The notes under the pieces were generated by a model that was given only the letters and a program-made list of their open reading frames with translations, was not told where the DNA came from and did no database searches. Of a stretch of 64,000 bases of DNA, positions 1-9,001 are shown one piece after another. Position numbers and translations under genes: made by a program. Position 1 is the stretch's first letter. Every line of letters begins with the position of its first letter. Source of the stretch: Natrinema sp031626495 (GTDB taxonomy: Archaea > Halobacteriota > Halobacteria > Halobacteriales > Natrialbaceae); NCBI RefSeq assembly GCF_031626495.1, contig NZ_JAMQOJ010000004.1, positions 248,001-312,000 on the forward strand, written 5' to 3'.

Positions 1-1
1 C

Positions 2-1243
2 ATCTTCGTCGAGTTCCCCCGGCTCAAGGAGTACGCGCGCAACCAGCTCCCCTTCGGCGTCACCCAGATCGGCCGCGCGTATCGGAACGAGATCAGCCCT
101 CGGCGCTCGATCATTCGAACGCGTGAGTTCACGCAGGCCGAACTCGAGTACTTCGTCGACCCCGAGGCCGACGAGCCGGACCTCTCGGGCGTCGAGGACG
201 TCGAGGTGACGCTGTATCCGGCCAGCGAGCAGAACAAAGAGAACGGCTCGGAGATCGAGACGACCATCGGCGAAGCCGTCGAGGACGGGATCATCACCGA
301 CCAGTGGGTCGCGTACTTCCTCGGCGTCGCGAAGCCGTGGTACGACGCGGTCGGCGTCGACATGGACCGGTTCCGCTACCGCCAGCACCTCTCGGGCGAG
401 CGGGCCCACTACGCCAGCGACTGCTGGGACGCCGAGAGCGAGATCGACGGCAACTGGATCGAGATGGCCGGCTTCGCCCACCGGGGGAACTACGACCTCT
501 CGAAACACGCCGAGCACTCCGGCGACCGCTTCACGATCTTCCGGCAGTACGACGAGCCGAAGACCGTCGAGCGCGCGACCGTCGACCCCGACATGAGTTA
601 TCTCGGTCCCGAGTTCGGCGGCGACGCGCAGGCCGTCGTCGGGAAGCTCGAGGATCTGGCTGCGCGCGACCGCACCGCGTTCGACGGCGAGACGGTCGAG
701 ATCGACCTCGAGGGCGAAACGCACGAGATCCCCGTCGAGAAGACCGGGTTCGCCGTCGAGGAGCAGACTGAAGCCGGCGAGCACGTCACGCCCCACGTCG
801 TCGAACCGTCTTTCGGGGTGGACCGACTGGTCTACACCGTCCTCCACCACGCCTACCGCGAGGACGAGGTCGACGGCGAAGAACGCACCTACCTCGAGCT
901 CGAGCCGGAAGTCGCGCCGACCTTCGTCGGCGTCTTCCCGCTCCAGAACGACGACGAGCTGGTCGACCAGGCGCAAGACATCGTCGACGACCTCCGAGAG
1001 GCGGGACTGTCGGTCACCTACGACGATTCGGGTAACATCGGCCGGCGCTACCGCCGTCAGGACGAGGTCGGCACGCCGTTCTGCGTGACCGTCGATTACG
1101 AGAGCATCGAGCAGGACGACGGCGGCGTCACGGTCCGCGAGCGCGATTCGACCGCCCAGAAGCGGCTGCCGATCGACGAACTCCCCGAGACGCTGTCGGC
1201 GATCCGGGCCGGCGACCTCGAGTTCGACGAACTCGAGGAGTGA
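2..1243 (+). CDS. glyS: Glycyl-tRNA synthetase, C-terminal part (5' end outside window)
   Basis: Charges tRNA-Gly with glycine in the cytoplasm (class II synthetase, archaeal/eukaryal type). The open frame runs in from the left edge, so the N-terminus and motif 1 are missing. What is visible: the motif 2 region with RNEISPRR and the flanking FTQAELEYFVDP, a motif 3-like stretch GVDRLVYTVLHHAYRE, then a C-terminal anticodon-binding domain (LQNDDELVDQAQDIVDDL, GRRYRRQDEVGTPFCVTVD). An internal ATG at 206 is not the start because conserved catalytic-core sequence continues upstream of it. The gene ends 194 bp before the next gene on the same strand. Confidence 0.95.
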   Translation: MFVEFPRLKEYARNQLPFGVTQIGRAYRNEISPRRSIIRTREFTQAELEYFVDPEADEPDLSGVEDVEVTLYPASEQNKENGSEIETTIGEAVEDGIITDQWVAYFLGVAKPWYDAVGVDMDRFRYRQHLSGERAHYASDCWDAESEIDGNWIEMAGFAHRGNYDLSKHAEHSGDRFTIFRQYDEPKTVERATVDPDMSYLGPEFGGDAQAVVGKLEDLAARDRTAFDGETVEIDLEGETHEIPVEKTGFAVEEQTEAGEHVTPHVVEPSFGVDRLVYTVLHHAYREDEVDGEERTYLELEPEVAPTFVGVFPLQNDDELVDQAQDIVDDLREAGLSVTYDDSGNIGRRYRRQDEVGTPFCVTVDYESIEQDDGGVTVRERDSTAQKRLPIDELPETLSAIRAGDLEFDELEE

Positions 1244-1437
1244 CCGTCGATCGAATCGGTTCGACGACTATTTTGAGCGATTGCGGCGGCTCCATCTCGC
1301 TTCCGTTCGGCGGTCGGAGGGTGGGCAACGACCGAGTACGGGACGGAGAGAAAGACGATGTCGTCGGTGCCCACTATAGTATCGGTAGGACAAGTTAACC
1401 GACGGACTGAAGGTCACCTCACTCGAGGCACAATACG

Positions 1438-2022
1438 ATGGCCGACGAACTGAAGCGGCGGCTCGTCCACGCCAGCGGCTCGGGACTGGTCGCGCTCTAT
1501 CTGCTCGCCGGCGCGCTCGAGCTGGGGCTGACGTGGCCCCGGTTCAAGCTCCTCATGGTTACCCTCGCAGCCGGCGCCCTCGTCCTCGAGTTCTTCCGGC
1601 TGCAGGTCGGACTCGACTGGCGGCTCTACGACGTGCTGACCCGCGAGTACGAGCAGGACAACCCGGCCGCTTACGCCCTCTACCTGATCAGCATGGCCGT
1701 CGTCGTGGTGGCCTTCGATCCGGACATCGCACTCCCTGCGATGTTGATGCTCTCGCTCGGCGATCCGATCAGCGGCGCGGTTTCGGACAACAGTTTACAG
1801 CGGATCAAGCCGCCGAAGGTGCTCGGAACGATGTTTCTCGTCTCCACGCTCGTCGCGATCCCCTTCCTGCCGCTGCCCGTCGCGGTGATCGCCGCGATCG
1901 GCGCGACCATCGCCGACGGCGTGACCCTCGAGATCCGGACCTACATCATCGACGACAACCTGACGATTCCGATCTACGCCGCCTGTCTGGCGTTCGTCGC
2001 GATGAAGGTCGTCGCCGTGTGA
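1438..2022 (+). CDS. Dolichol kinase-like / CTP-transferase family membrane protein
   Basis: A 194-residue integral membrane protein with about five or six hydrophobic segments. It resembles the SEC59 dolichol kinase and phosphatidate cytidylyltransferase superfamily, in which CTP donates phosphate or CMP to a polyprenol or lipid. The best clue is the LGDPISGAVSD motif near residue 107, which matches the family's nucleotide-binding signature, followed by KPPKVLGT and the late GATIADGVTLE. A role in lipid carrier phosphorylation for haloarchaeal glycosylation is plausible but inferred. The ATG start gives an N-terminal basic stretch (ELKRRLVHASGS) typical of the family. Confidence 0.72.
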   Translation: MADELKRRLVHASGSGLVALYLLAGALELGLTWPRFKLLMVTLAAGALVLEFFRLQVGLDWRLYDVLTREYEQDNPAAYALYLISMAVVVVAFDPDIALPAMLMLSLGDPISGAVSDNSLQRIKPPKVLGTMFLVSTLVAIPFLPLPVAVIAAIGATIADGVTLEIRTYIIDDNLTIPIYAACLAFVAMKVVAV

Positions 2023-2142
2023 TGTCGTCGCGGGTCGTCGGCCGGCCGCGCGAGGGCGCTGTCCCCGTCGGGTTCCGAAATCGGCAAGCCCGTACCGTTC
2101 TGGAGCTATCAAGACGTTCGCTGCCGAACGACAGCATCCACT

Positions 2143-3354
2143 GTGTCACGGCTGGGAGCGATCGACCGAGTGTCGAACGTGCGGACCTTCTTCGCGGACG
2201 GCCGCGGCTCGATTCTCGTCGCCGTCGCCGCCGGCTGGTTCCTCTCGATCGGCGTCCGACTCGCCTACCCCGTCTTGCTCCCGTACCTGCGGGAGGCCTA
2301 CGACCTCGATCTGACGACTGCCGGACTGCTGTTGACCGCCCTCTGGCTCTGCTACGCGCTGGGACAGCTCCCCGGCGGCCTGCTCGCCGACCGGTTCGGC
2401 GAGGGGAACGTCCTCGTCGCGAGCACCGTCATCTCGGCGGTGACCCTCGGCTTCGTCGCCGTCGCCGGCTCCGCGCCGGTGGTCTACGTCGCCACGGCCG
2501 CGTTCGGGTTCGGAACGGCGCTGTACGGCGTCGCCCGGTTCACGACGCTGTCGGACACCTACCCCGACAACGACGGGGTCGCGATCGGCGTGACGATGGC
2601 GGCGGGTCAGGCCGGTAACACCCTCCTGCCGCTCGCGGCCGGGGGCATCGCGTCGGCATTCGCCTGGCAGTACGGCTTCGGCCTCGCCGTCCCGGCGTTC
2701 GCCGTCGTGGCGGTCGGCCTCCGGTTCGTCGTCCCGGCCCGCACCTCGGGATCGACCAGCGCCGTCGACAGCGTCTCGGTCGAGACGGTTCGCTACGTGG
2801 CCTCCCAACTGCGCCGCCCGGAGATCCTCACCGTGGCAGCGATCCAGATCCTTACCTACTGCGTCTGGCAGGGATTTACGGGCTTCTACCCGACCTACCT
2901 GATCCAGATCAAGGGCTTCTCCGAGGCCACGGCGACCGGGCTCTTCAGCGCCTTTTTCGCGGCGGGAATCGTCGTCCAGCCGTCGACGGGGCGGCTCTAC
3001 GACCGGTTCGGCATCCGGAAATCGCTGCCGCCGGTGCTTGGCATCGTCGTCGTTTCGCTCGTCGCGCTCCCCTTCCTCGAGGGCTTCTGGCCCCTCGTCG
3101 TCGGAACCGTCTTCCTCTCGAGCATCCTCGGCTACGGGACGATCACCCTGCCGTACATGACTTCGGCGTTTCCCTCGGACATGCAGGGGACGGGACTGGG
3201 CTTTCTGCGGACCGTCTACATGACCATCGGCGCGCTGAGCCCGGTCATGGTCGGCGCGCTCGCCGACCGTGGTTACTTCGACGAGGCGTACTTCGTGCTG
3301 GCCGGGTTCGTCGTCGTCGCGATCGGTTTCACGTGGTGGCTGCCGGAACAGTAA
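2143..3354 (+). CDS. Major facilitator superfamily (MFS) transporter
   Basis: A 403-residue permease with about 12 hydrophobic segments. The MFS motif A-like loop LLADRFGEGNV lies between the second and third helices, and a related YDRFGIRKS lies between helices 8 and 9. Substrate cannot be read from sequence. The start chosen is GTG at 2143, giving a short N-terminal tail before the first helix. It follows the kinase-like gene by 120 bp and may be co-transcribed with it. A convergent tspO gene lies 24 bp downstream. Confidence 0.85.
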   Translation: MSRLGAIDRVSNVRTFFADGRGSILVAVAAGWFLSIGVRLAYPVLLPYLREAYDLDLTTAGLLLTALWLCYALGQLPGGLLADRFGEGNVLVASTVISAVTLGFVAVAGSAPVVYVATAAFGFGTALYGVARFTTLSDTYPDNDGVAIGVTMAAGQAGNTLLPLAAGGIASAFAWQYGFGLAVPAFAVVAVGLRFVVPARTSGSTSAVDSVSVETVRYVASQLRRPEILTVAAIQILTYCVWQGFTGFYPTYLIQIKGFSEATATGLFSAFFAAGIVVQPSTGRLYDRFGIRKSLPPVLGIVVVSLVALPFLEGFWPLVVGTVFLSSILGYGTITLPYMTSAFPSDMQGTGLGFLRTVYMTIGALSPVMVGALADRGYFDEAYFVLAGFVVVAIGFTWWLPEQ

Positions 3355-3378
3355 CCCCGACTCGGGAACCCGCTACGG

Positions 3379-3879
3379 CTACGCGTTCAACCGCCAGAGC
3401 TCGAGGTTGAGGACGGCAGCGAAGGTCACCCACGCGAGGTACGGGACGAGCAGCGCCGCCGCGCGCCGGTCGACCCGTCGAAAGGCGAGAATCGTCCCGG
3501 CGATGAGCGTCCAGAGGACGACGATGACGACGAACGCGGCGAAGAGCGCCTCGAGCGTAAAAAACGTCGGCGTCCAGACGACGTTGAACAGCATCTGTGC
3601 GGCGAACAGGCCCAGCGCGAGCCGCCGGCCGTCGGCGTCGCTGCGCCAGACGAGCCAGAGCGCGACGCCGAGCAGTGTAAAGAGGATGGTCCAGACGACC
3701 GGGAATGCAATCGTCGGCGGGTAGAACCAGGGCTTTGCGAGGCTCCGGAACCAGGCGCTGTCCGGCGACGAGAGGACGCCCGGGAGGCCGCCGACGACGT
3801 TCACCAGGAGGACGAACCCGGCCGCGCGGAGCAGCGACCCGGGTTCGGGGACGGAGAGGGAAGTCGTGCGGGTTTCCAT
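3379..3879 (-). CDS. tspO: TspO/MBR family (tryptophan-rich sensory) protein
   Basis: A 166-residue protein with five predicted membrane helices, the usual size and topology of TspO/peripheral benzodiazepine receptor homologues, which bind tetrapyrroles or carotenoid-related ligands. Family features visible are the aromatic-rich loop WFRSLAKPWFYPPTIAF, the following PVVWTILFTLLGVALWLVW, and NVVWTPTFF in helix 3. It is convergent with the MFS gene and starts 149 bp from hef, which is divergent. Physiological role in haloarchaea is not certain. Confidence 0.88.
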   Translation of the reverse strand: METRTTSLSVPEPGSLLRAAGFVLLVNVVGGLPGVLSSPDSAWFRSLAKPWFYPPTIAFPVVWTILFTLLGVALWLVWRSDADGRRLALGLFAAQMLFNVVWTPTFFTLEALFAAFVVIVVLWTLIAGTILAFRRVDRRAAALLVPYLAWVTFAAVLNLELWRLNA

Positions 3880-4027
3880 GCGTTTGCTACGTCGCGAGCG
3901 CGCTTATACCGGTGGCCAACCGATCGAACCAGTGGTACGTCGGGGATTCTCGTCGCCCGCTCGAGCCGCGGACCACTTTCACCGCGGTACGGGAACCCTT
4001 ATTCGCGACGACGATGAACGCCCGGTA

Positions 4028-6460
4028 ATGGCAGCGACGGACGAGGACGCGGCGACGCCGTCGATCGAGCACCCGCTCCTCGAACCCAATTTTCTCGAAC
4101 GGCGACTCTACCAGTTGAAACTCGCCGGCACGGCCGCGAACCACCATACGCTCGTCTGTCTCCCGACCGGGCTCGGGAAGACGACGGTGAGCCTGCTCGT
4201 GACCGCCCGCCGGCTCGAGGAGGTCGGCGGGAAGTCTCTGATGCTCGCCCCCACCAAGCCGCTCGTTCAGCAGCACGCGGACTTCTACCGGGAGGCGTTA
4301 CAGATCCCGGACGACGAAATCGTCGTCTTCACCGGCGACGTGAGCCCCGACGACCGCGCCGCGATGTGGGAGTCGGCGACGGTCGTGATGGCGACCCCGC
4401 AGGTGATCGAGAACGACCTGGTCGGGAGCCGCATCTCGCTTTCCGACGTGACCCACATCACCTTCGACGAGTGTCACCGCGCGACCGGCGACTACGCCTA
4501 CAACTACATCGCCGAGCGCTACCACGCCGACGCCCGCGAGCCGCTCGTAACGGGCATGTCGGCCTCGCCCGGCGGCGACGAGGAGGCGATCCTCGAGGTC
4601 TGTGAAAACCTCGGTCTCCAGGAGGTCGAGGTGATGACCGAGGAGGACGCCGACGTCGACGAGTTCACCCACGACACCGACGTCGAGTGGGAGCGGATCG
4701 ACCTTCCCGACGAGGTCATAGAGATCCGGGACGCGCTGAACGAGGTGATCAAAGAGCGCCTCGAGAAGCTCAAAGAGCTGGGCGTGGCGAGTTCGACCCA
4801 GCCCGACCAGTCCCAGAAAGATCTCAACCGAATGCGGGCCGAGCTCCAGCAACTGATCAACAACGACCAGTCCGAGGGGTTCGAGGGGATGTCGATCCAC
4901 GCCGAGGTGATGAAGCTCCGGCAGGCCGTCACCCTCGTGGAGACCCAGAGCGTCGAGGCGCTGCGCCGGTACTTCGAGCGCCAGCGCAACCAGGCCCGTT
5001 CGTCGGGGGCATCGAAGGCGAGCCAACGGATGGTCTCCGATCCCCGCGTTCGCGAGGCCATGCGGAAGGCCGAGAGCTTCGACGAGATTCACCCGAAATA
5101 CAGCAAAGCGCGGATGCTGCTCGCCGAGACGTTGGGGCTCGAGGGCGGCGAGCGCGTCATCGTCTTCACCGAGTCCCGCGACACGGCCGAGGCGCTGACG
5201 GACTTCCTCTCGGAGAGCTTCGACGCCAAGCGGTTCGTCGGCCAGGGCGACCGCGAGGGCTCCGACGGGATGACCCAGAAACAGCAACAGGAGGTGCTAG
5301 ACGACTTCCGAGCCGGCGAGTTCGAGGTGCTCGTCTCGACCTCCGTCGCCGAGGAGGGCCTGGACGTGCCGGAAGTCGACCTCGTGCTCTTCTACGAACC
5401 CGTCCCGACCGCGATCCGCTCGATCCAGCGGAAGGGCCGGACCGGTCGCCAGTCCGAGGGACGGGTCGTCGTCCTCATGGCCGAGGACACCCGCGACGAG
5501 GCCTACTTCTGGATCTCGCGTCGCCGCGAGAAGGAGATGGAGTCCGAACTGCGCGACCTGAAGGGGATGGCCGACGACCTCGAGGACGAGCTCGACGACT
5601 CCCAGCGGTCGCTGGCCGACTTCGACGGCGCCGGAGAGAGCGGAGCGAAAGTGAACGACGACCGCGGAAATACCGACGCCGTCGGCGATTCTTCCAGCGG
5701 AAGCGGAGGGGTTGCCGACCAGCCGGGAATGCAGGAGTTCGCTGCCGAAACCGGCGCGGATGAGAGGCAAGAGGACGTCGAAACGCACGAACCGCACGCC
5801 GAGGGCGAGACCGTCGAGATCGTCGCCGACCAGCGCGAGATGGACGCGAACATCGCCCGCGACCTCTCGCGACGCGAGGTGTGCGAGGTCCGCCTCGAGA
5901 CGCTCGAAGTGGGCGACTACGTGCTCTCCGATCGGGTCGTCGTCGAGCGCAAGTCCGTCGCGGACTTCGTCGACTCGCTGGTCGGGGGCGACCGATCGGT
6001 CTTCGAACAGGTCGGCGCGATGGCCCGCCACTACTCGCGGCCGATCGTCGTCGTCGAGGGAGAGGGGCTGTACGAACAGCGCGACGTCCACCCGAACGCG
6101 GTCCGGGGCGCGCTCTCGAGTCTCGCCGTCGATTTCGGCGCGAGCGTCCTGCGGACCGAAAGCGAGGACGACACGACCGAACTGCTCGCGGTGGTCGCCG
6201 GCCGCGAGCAGGCGACCGCCGACCGCGAGGTGTCGGTCCACGGCGAGAAAGGCAGCAAGACCCTGAGCGAACAACAGGAGTACGTGGTCGCCTCCATCGC
6301 CGAAATCGGCCCCGTTACGGCCCGGTCGCTGCTCGAGGAGTTCGGCACCGTCGAGGGCGTGATGATCGCGACCGAAGACGAACTACAGGAAGCAGACGGC
6401 GTGGGGAACGTGACCGCCGAGCGGATCCGAGAGGTCGTCGGGAGCGACTACACGGGGTAG
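4028..6460 (+). CDS. hef: Hef: fused DNA helicase/structure-specific nuclease (XPF/FANCM family)
   Basis: Processes stalled replication forks and branched DNA. It combines an SF2 helicase with an XPF-type nuclease. The start used is ATG 4028 (810 aa); the open frame continues upstream, but conserved sequence begins just after this ATG. Helicase motifs: PTGLGKTT (Walker A, near residue 50), FDECHRA (motif II), SASPGGD (III), QRKGRTGRQSEG (VI). An acidic Gly/Ser-rich linker follows, then the ERCC4 nuclease domain with VADQRE, GDYVLSD and the catalytic ERKSVADF, and a C-terminal pair of helix-hairpin-helix motifs (IAEIGPVTARSLLEEFG, ADGVGNVTAERIREV). Full length with intact catalytic residues. 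Confidence 0.95.
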   Translation: MAATDEDAATPSIEHPLLEPNFLERRLYQLKLAGTAANHHTLVCLPTGLGKTTVSLLVTARRLEEVGGKSLMLAPTKPLVQQHADFYREALQIPDDEIVVFTGDVSPDDRAAMWESATVVMATPQVIENDLVGSRISLSDVTHITFDECHRATGDYAYNYIAERYHADAREPLVTGMSASPGGDEEAILEVCENLGLQEVEVMTEEDADVDEFTHDTDVEWERIDLPDEVIEIRDALNEVIKERLEKLKELGVASSTQPDQSQKDLNRMRAELQQLINNDQSEGFEGMSIHAEVMKLRQAVTLVETQSVEALRRYFERQRNQARSSGASKASQRMVSDPRVREAMRKAESFDEIHPKYSKARMLLAETLGLEGGERVIVFTESRDTAEALTDFLSESFDAKRFVGQGDREGSDGMTQKQQQEVLDDFRAGEFEVLVSTSVAEEGLDVPEVDLVLFYEPVPTAIRSIQRKGRTGRQSEGRVVVLMAEDTRDEAYFWISRRREKEMESELRDLKGMADDLEDELDDSQRSLADFDGAGESGAKVNDDRGNTDAVGDSSSGSGGVADQPGMQEFAAETGADERQEDVETHEPHAEGETVEIVADQREMDANIARDLSRREVCEVRLETLEVGDYVLSDRVVVERKSVADFVDSLVGGDRSVFEQVGAMARHYSRPIVVVEGEGLYEQRDVHPNAVRGALSSLAVDFGASVLRTESEDDTTELLAVVAGREQATADREVSVHGEKGSKTLSEQQEYVVASIAEIGPVTARSLLEEFGTVEGVMIATEDELQEADGVGNVTAERIREVVGSDYTG

Positions 6461-6499
6461 CGAATCGAGACTGACGACATGACGGCCGAACGACGGCGG

Positions 6500-7357
6500 T
6501 CAGTCGTCGGACTCGGAGGTGATTCCGTCCGTCGCCTCGTCTAACGTTGGCGTCGGGTCGACCCCGCCTTCCGCCCGGCCGACGATCCGTTCGGCCGCGA
6601 ACAGGCTGCCAATGGCGAGGAGGATTCCCGCGATCACGTCGATCAGCCAGTGGATTCCCAGGTACATCGTCGAGAAGACGACGCAGGCAGTCACGAACGA
6701 GGCGATCGGGAACCAGCGCGGGTACTCCTCGCGCGACCGCCAGGCGAGTAGCATCACGACGACCGCCAGTGACGTGTGCAGCGACGGGAAGACGTTCGTG
6801 TTGGCCGAGACGGCTGCGGTCAGATCCTGCGTCTGGGGGTAAAACGAGTACATCAGGCCCGAGACCGACGACAGGTGGTTTCGCGGGCCGTAGACGATGA
6901 ACAGCGTGTAACACAGCGAGCCGATCACGTAGTTGAACACGTACGCGACGAGGAGTTCCTTGAGGTGGCGCTGGGTCGGCAGCATGAAATAGAGGATCGG
7001 CGCGGTCACCAGCAGGAACGGGAACCCGAACATGTACATCGCCGAGAAGAACTCGAGCGTCGCTTTGGGGACGACGTCCTGCAGGACCGCGACGAACTCG
7101 CCCTCGATGGCGTAGATCTCCGCGGTGAGGTCCCAGTCGAGCTGTTTCGAAATTCGGAGGCTGAGACCGTGTGTCGCTCGCTTCGCCAGAAAGAACAGCG
7201 CAGCGACGCCGAGATACGGGGCGATCTCGAGGAGCCGATCGTCGAGTTCGGCCGCGGTTCGACGGAGGCCCGTTCGGTCGACGCAGAGCGTACTGGTTCC
7301 GACGAGCCCGGTGCAAACGACGAGTACCGTGAGTAGTACGACGAATCCAAGTGCCAT
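6500..7357 (-). CDS. PAP2 superfamily phosphatase (inositol phosphorylceramide synthase-like)
   Basis: A membrane phosphatase-family protein of about 285 residues with six or more hydrophobic segments. Two catalytic signatures are visible: NVFPSLHTS near residues 189-196 (PSGH-type histidine) and YLGIHWLIDVIAG near 233-245 (conserved His and Asp). The spacing matches the PAP2_3 / IPC synthase-like branch, which acts on lipid phosphates. The start at 7357 (MALGFVVLL) puts the first helix at the N-terminus; an upstream in-frame start at 7390 adds only a polar tail. The C-terminus is acidic and polar. Substrate unknown. Confidence 0.8.
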   Translation of the reverse strand: MALGFVVLLTVLVVCTGLVGTSTLCVDRTGLRRTAAELDDRLLEIAPYLGVAALFFLAKRATHGLSLRISKQLDWDLTAEIYAIEGEFVAVLQDVVPKATLEFFSAMYMFGFPFLLVTAPILYFMLPTQRHLKELLVAYVFNYVIGSLCYTLFIVYGPRNHLSSVSGLMYSFYPQTQDLTAAVSANTNVFPSLHTSLAVVVMLLAWRSREEYPRWFPIASFVTACVVFSTMYLGIHWLIDVIAGILLAIGSLFAAERIVGRAEGGVDPTPTLDEATDGITSESDD

Positions 7358-7464
7358 CGTTGGGTATGGTTCGAATCTGTGGGTCGGCAACCGGTCGCAA
7401 CGGACGAGCCGGCGGCCGCGGAGGGCAGGTGGCGGTCAGCGTCCGACCGCTGTTTGTCGAACGA

Positions 7465-7512
7465 TCATATATTTTTGCTAAACTTATAGTTGCTGGTATA
7501 TATTCCCCCGCC
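7465..7512. promoter_or_regulatory. AT-rich promoter-like segment upstream of the PAP2 gene
   Basis: A stretch unusually rich in A/T for this genome, with ATATATTTTT and GGTATATATTC elements readable as TATA boxes on either strand. It lies about 110-150 bp upstream of the PAP2 start (minus strand), between that gene and the end of the p27-like gene. Assignment to the PAP2 gene is inferred from position only. Confidence 0.35.
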
Positions 7513-7566
7513 GGGATCGACCGGCGCAGTGACGGGCCGACCCGAGGAGAACCGACACTGACACCA

Positions 7567-8283
7567 TCACCGAAGCGTGGACAGCGTCTCGCTGGCCTCG
7601 CGAGCCGCCTCGAGACAGTCGCGCGCGTATCGGGGGTCGTCGGTCGCGGCGGCTTCCGCGGCGAACTTCTCGAGGGCGCGGACGAGGTCGGCGCGGGCGG
7701 CCTCGAGGTCGCCGTCGACCGAGGACGGGCTCGCTGCGGGGGCGTGACGGGACGGGGCGGCGTCGGCAGACCGACCGTCGGAGGCGGTGGCGGGGGCGGA
7801 TTCAGCGTCGGACCCGGCCGTCGACTGTCGGTCCCGCGGCGGCGCTGTCGATGACTGTGGCTCGGAATCGGCGCTCGAGGCGGCCGTCTCGGGCTGGGTA
7901 TCGCGGGCGACGTCGTCGCCACGTCGATGGCGGACAGTGGTCGGTTCCGCGCCGGCGTCGGCTGCCGCATCGGCCTCGGTTTCGGCGGTGTCCGGCGCGG
8001 GTCGGTCCGCGGTGGACTGGTCCGTCGCCGGCTGGTCCTCGGCCGGCTGGGCCTCGAGCTCGGTCCCGTCGACGGCGTCGGGGTTGCCGTGACAGCTGGG
8101 ACAGAAGGTGGTCCCGTTCTCCTGAAAGAGCGGATCGCCGCAGGTCCCACAGTGGGCGTTCGTCATCGTCGCGCCCTTGAGCAGCAGATCGCTCATTCGC
8201 TGGGTCGCCTCGCGCTCTTTCTTGTCGCGCTCGTACTTCTCGCGAAGTTTCTCGCGCTCGGCTTCCTTGTCGAAGTCGCTCAT
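7567..8283 (-). CDS. Sjogren's syndrome/scleroderma autoantigen 1 (p27) family zinc-ribbon protein
   Basis: A 238-residue soluble protein. Its N-terminus is a charged helix (DKEAEREKLREKYERDKKE), followed by MSDLLLKGATMTNAHC and a zinc ribbon CGTCGDPLF...FCPSCHG (two CxxC pairs, about residues 45-66), the hallmark of this family. The middle is a long low-complexity acidic Ser/Thr/Ala linker, and the C-terminus is a helical segment (RADLVRALEKFAAEA). Biochemical function of the family in archaea is not established. It stands alone, 72 bp from the LOG-family gene on the same strand. Confidence 0.85.
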   Translation of the reverse strand: MSDFDKEAEREKLREKYERDKKEREATQRMSDLLLKGATMTNAHCGTCGDPLFQENGTTFCPSCHGNPDAVDGTELEAQPAEDQPATDQSTADRPAPDTAETEADAAADAGAEPTTVRHRRGDDVARDTQPETAASSADSEPQSSTAPPRDRQSTAGSDAESAPATASDGRSADAAPSRHAPAASPSSVDGDLEAARADLVRALEKFAAEAAATDDPRYARDCLEAAREASETLSTLR

Positions 8284-8354
8284 ATCCGTCTAAACGTGTC
8301 CGAGCGTCGAAAAAGCTGCGACACCCGACAGTCAGCACAACAGAATGGGTCCGA

Positions 8355-8813
8355 TCACGGCTCGGCGGCAGCTTCGACGGCATCGACCGCCGCTTCCGGA
8401 GTTTCGACCGTCTCGAGAGCAATCTCGAGATCGGGGAGTTCGTGAGTCTCGAGGCCGACGACGGGCCGGTCGTAGATGCCGGCGAAGCCGATCTCCGAGA
8501 GCGTGCCGACGCCGCCCGCGAGCGCGATGACGGCGTCGCCGTTCAGCGGGACGAGCGCGTTTCTGGCGTGACCGAGTCCGGTCGCAATCGGTACGTCGAC
8601 GTGGTCGTTCGCCTGTTCCCGATCCTCGCTCGGCAGAATTCCGATCGTTGTCCCACCTTCTTTTTTTGCGCCGCGACAGACCGCTTCCATCGTTCCGCCG
8701 CGGCCACCGCAGACGACCGTGTGTCCGCGGCTGCCGAGTTCGCGGCCCACGGCTTCTGCGCGGCTCGTCTGTTCCTCGGTGATCGTACCGCCGCCGATGA
8801 CGCTGACGCGCAT
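8355..8813 (-). CDS. TIGR00725-type / LOG family Rossmann-fold protein
   Basis: About 152 residues, related to the lysine-decarboxylase-like LOG family (cytokinin-activating nucleoside 5'-monophosphate phosphoribohydrolases) and its TIGR00725 branch. Visible motifs: MRVSVIGGGTI at the N-terminus, CGGRGGTMEAVCRGA, and ALAGGVGTLSEIG, corresponding to the PGGxGTxxE phosphate-binding site. The ATG at 8813 is chosen because the conserved domain begins exactly there; an upstream start at 8906 adds non-conserved residues. Substrate is uncertain. Confidence 0.82.
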   Translation of the reverse strand: MRVSVIGGGTITEEQTSRAEAVGRELGSRGHTVVCGGRGGTMEAVCRGAKKEGGTTIGILPSEDREQANDHVDVPIATGLGHARNALVPLNGDAVIALAGGVGTLSEIGFAGIYDRPVVGLETHELPDLEIALETVETPEAAVDAVEAAAEP

Positions 8814-9001
8814 CCCAGTAGAACGGTCGCGAGCGCGGGGTTTGGTCGGTTCGGTCTCGAGTCGAACCGCGGGGCACCGAGCGGTGAGACCCCGAGCCAC
8901 GGTCACACTGTACGACAGGTGTCGTAATATACATCGTCAAACTGTCCGAAGTCGTGGGTTTCGACGGATTTAACGCGGAGGCAGGTGGAGGTTTACGTGG
9001 T

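Noticed and set aside
4108..4130. CCAGTTGAAACTCG resembling an ORB within hef
   Set aside because: No G-string follows, and it encodes conserved YQLKLAG of the helicase, so the match is coincidental.
6315..8150. 611-codon minus-strand open frame
   Set aside because: Pro/Arg-rich low-complexity translation running across the PAP2 and zinc-ribbon genes in another frame; a high-GC shadow.
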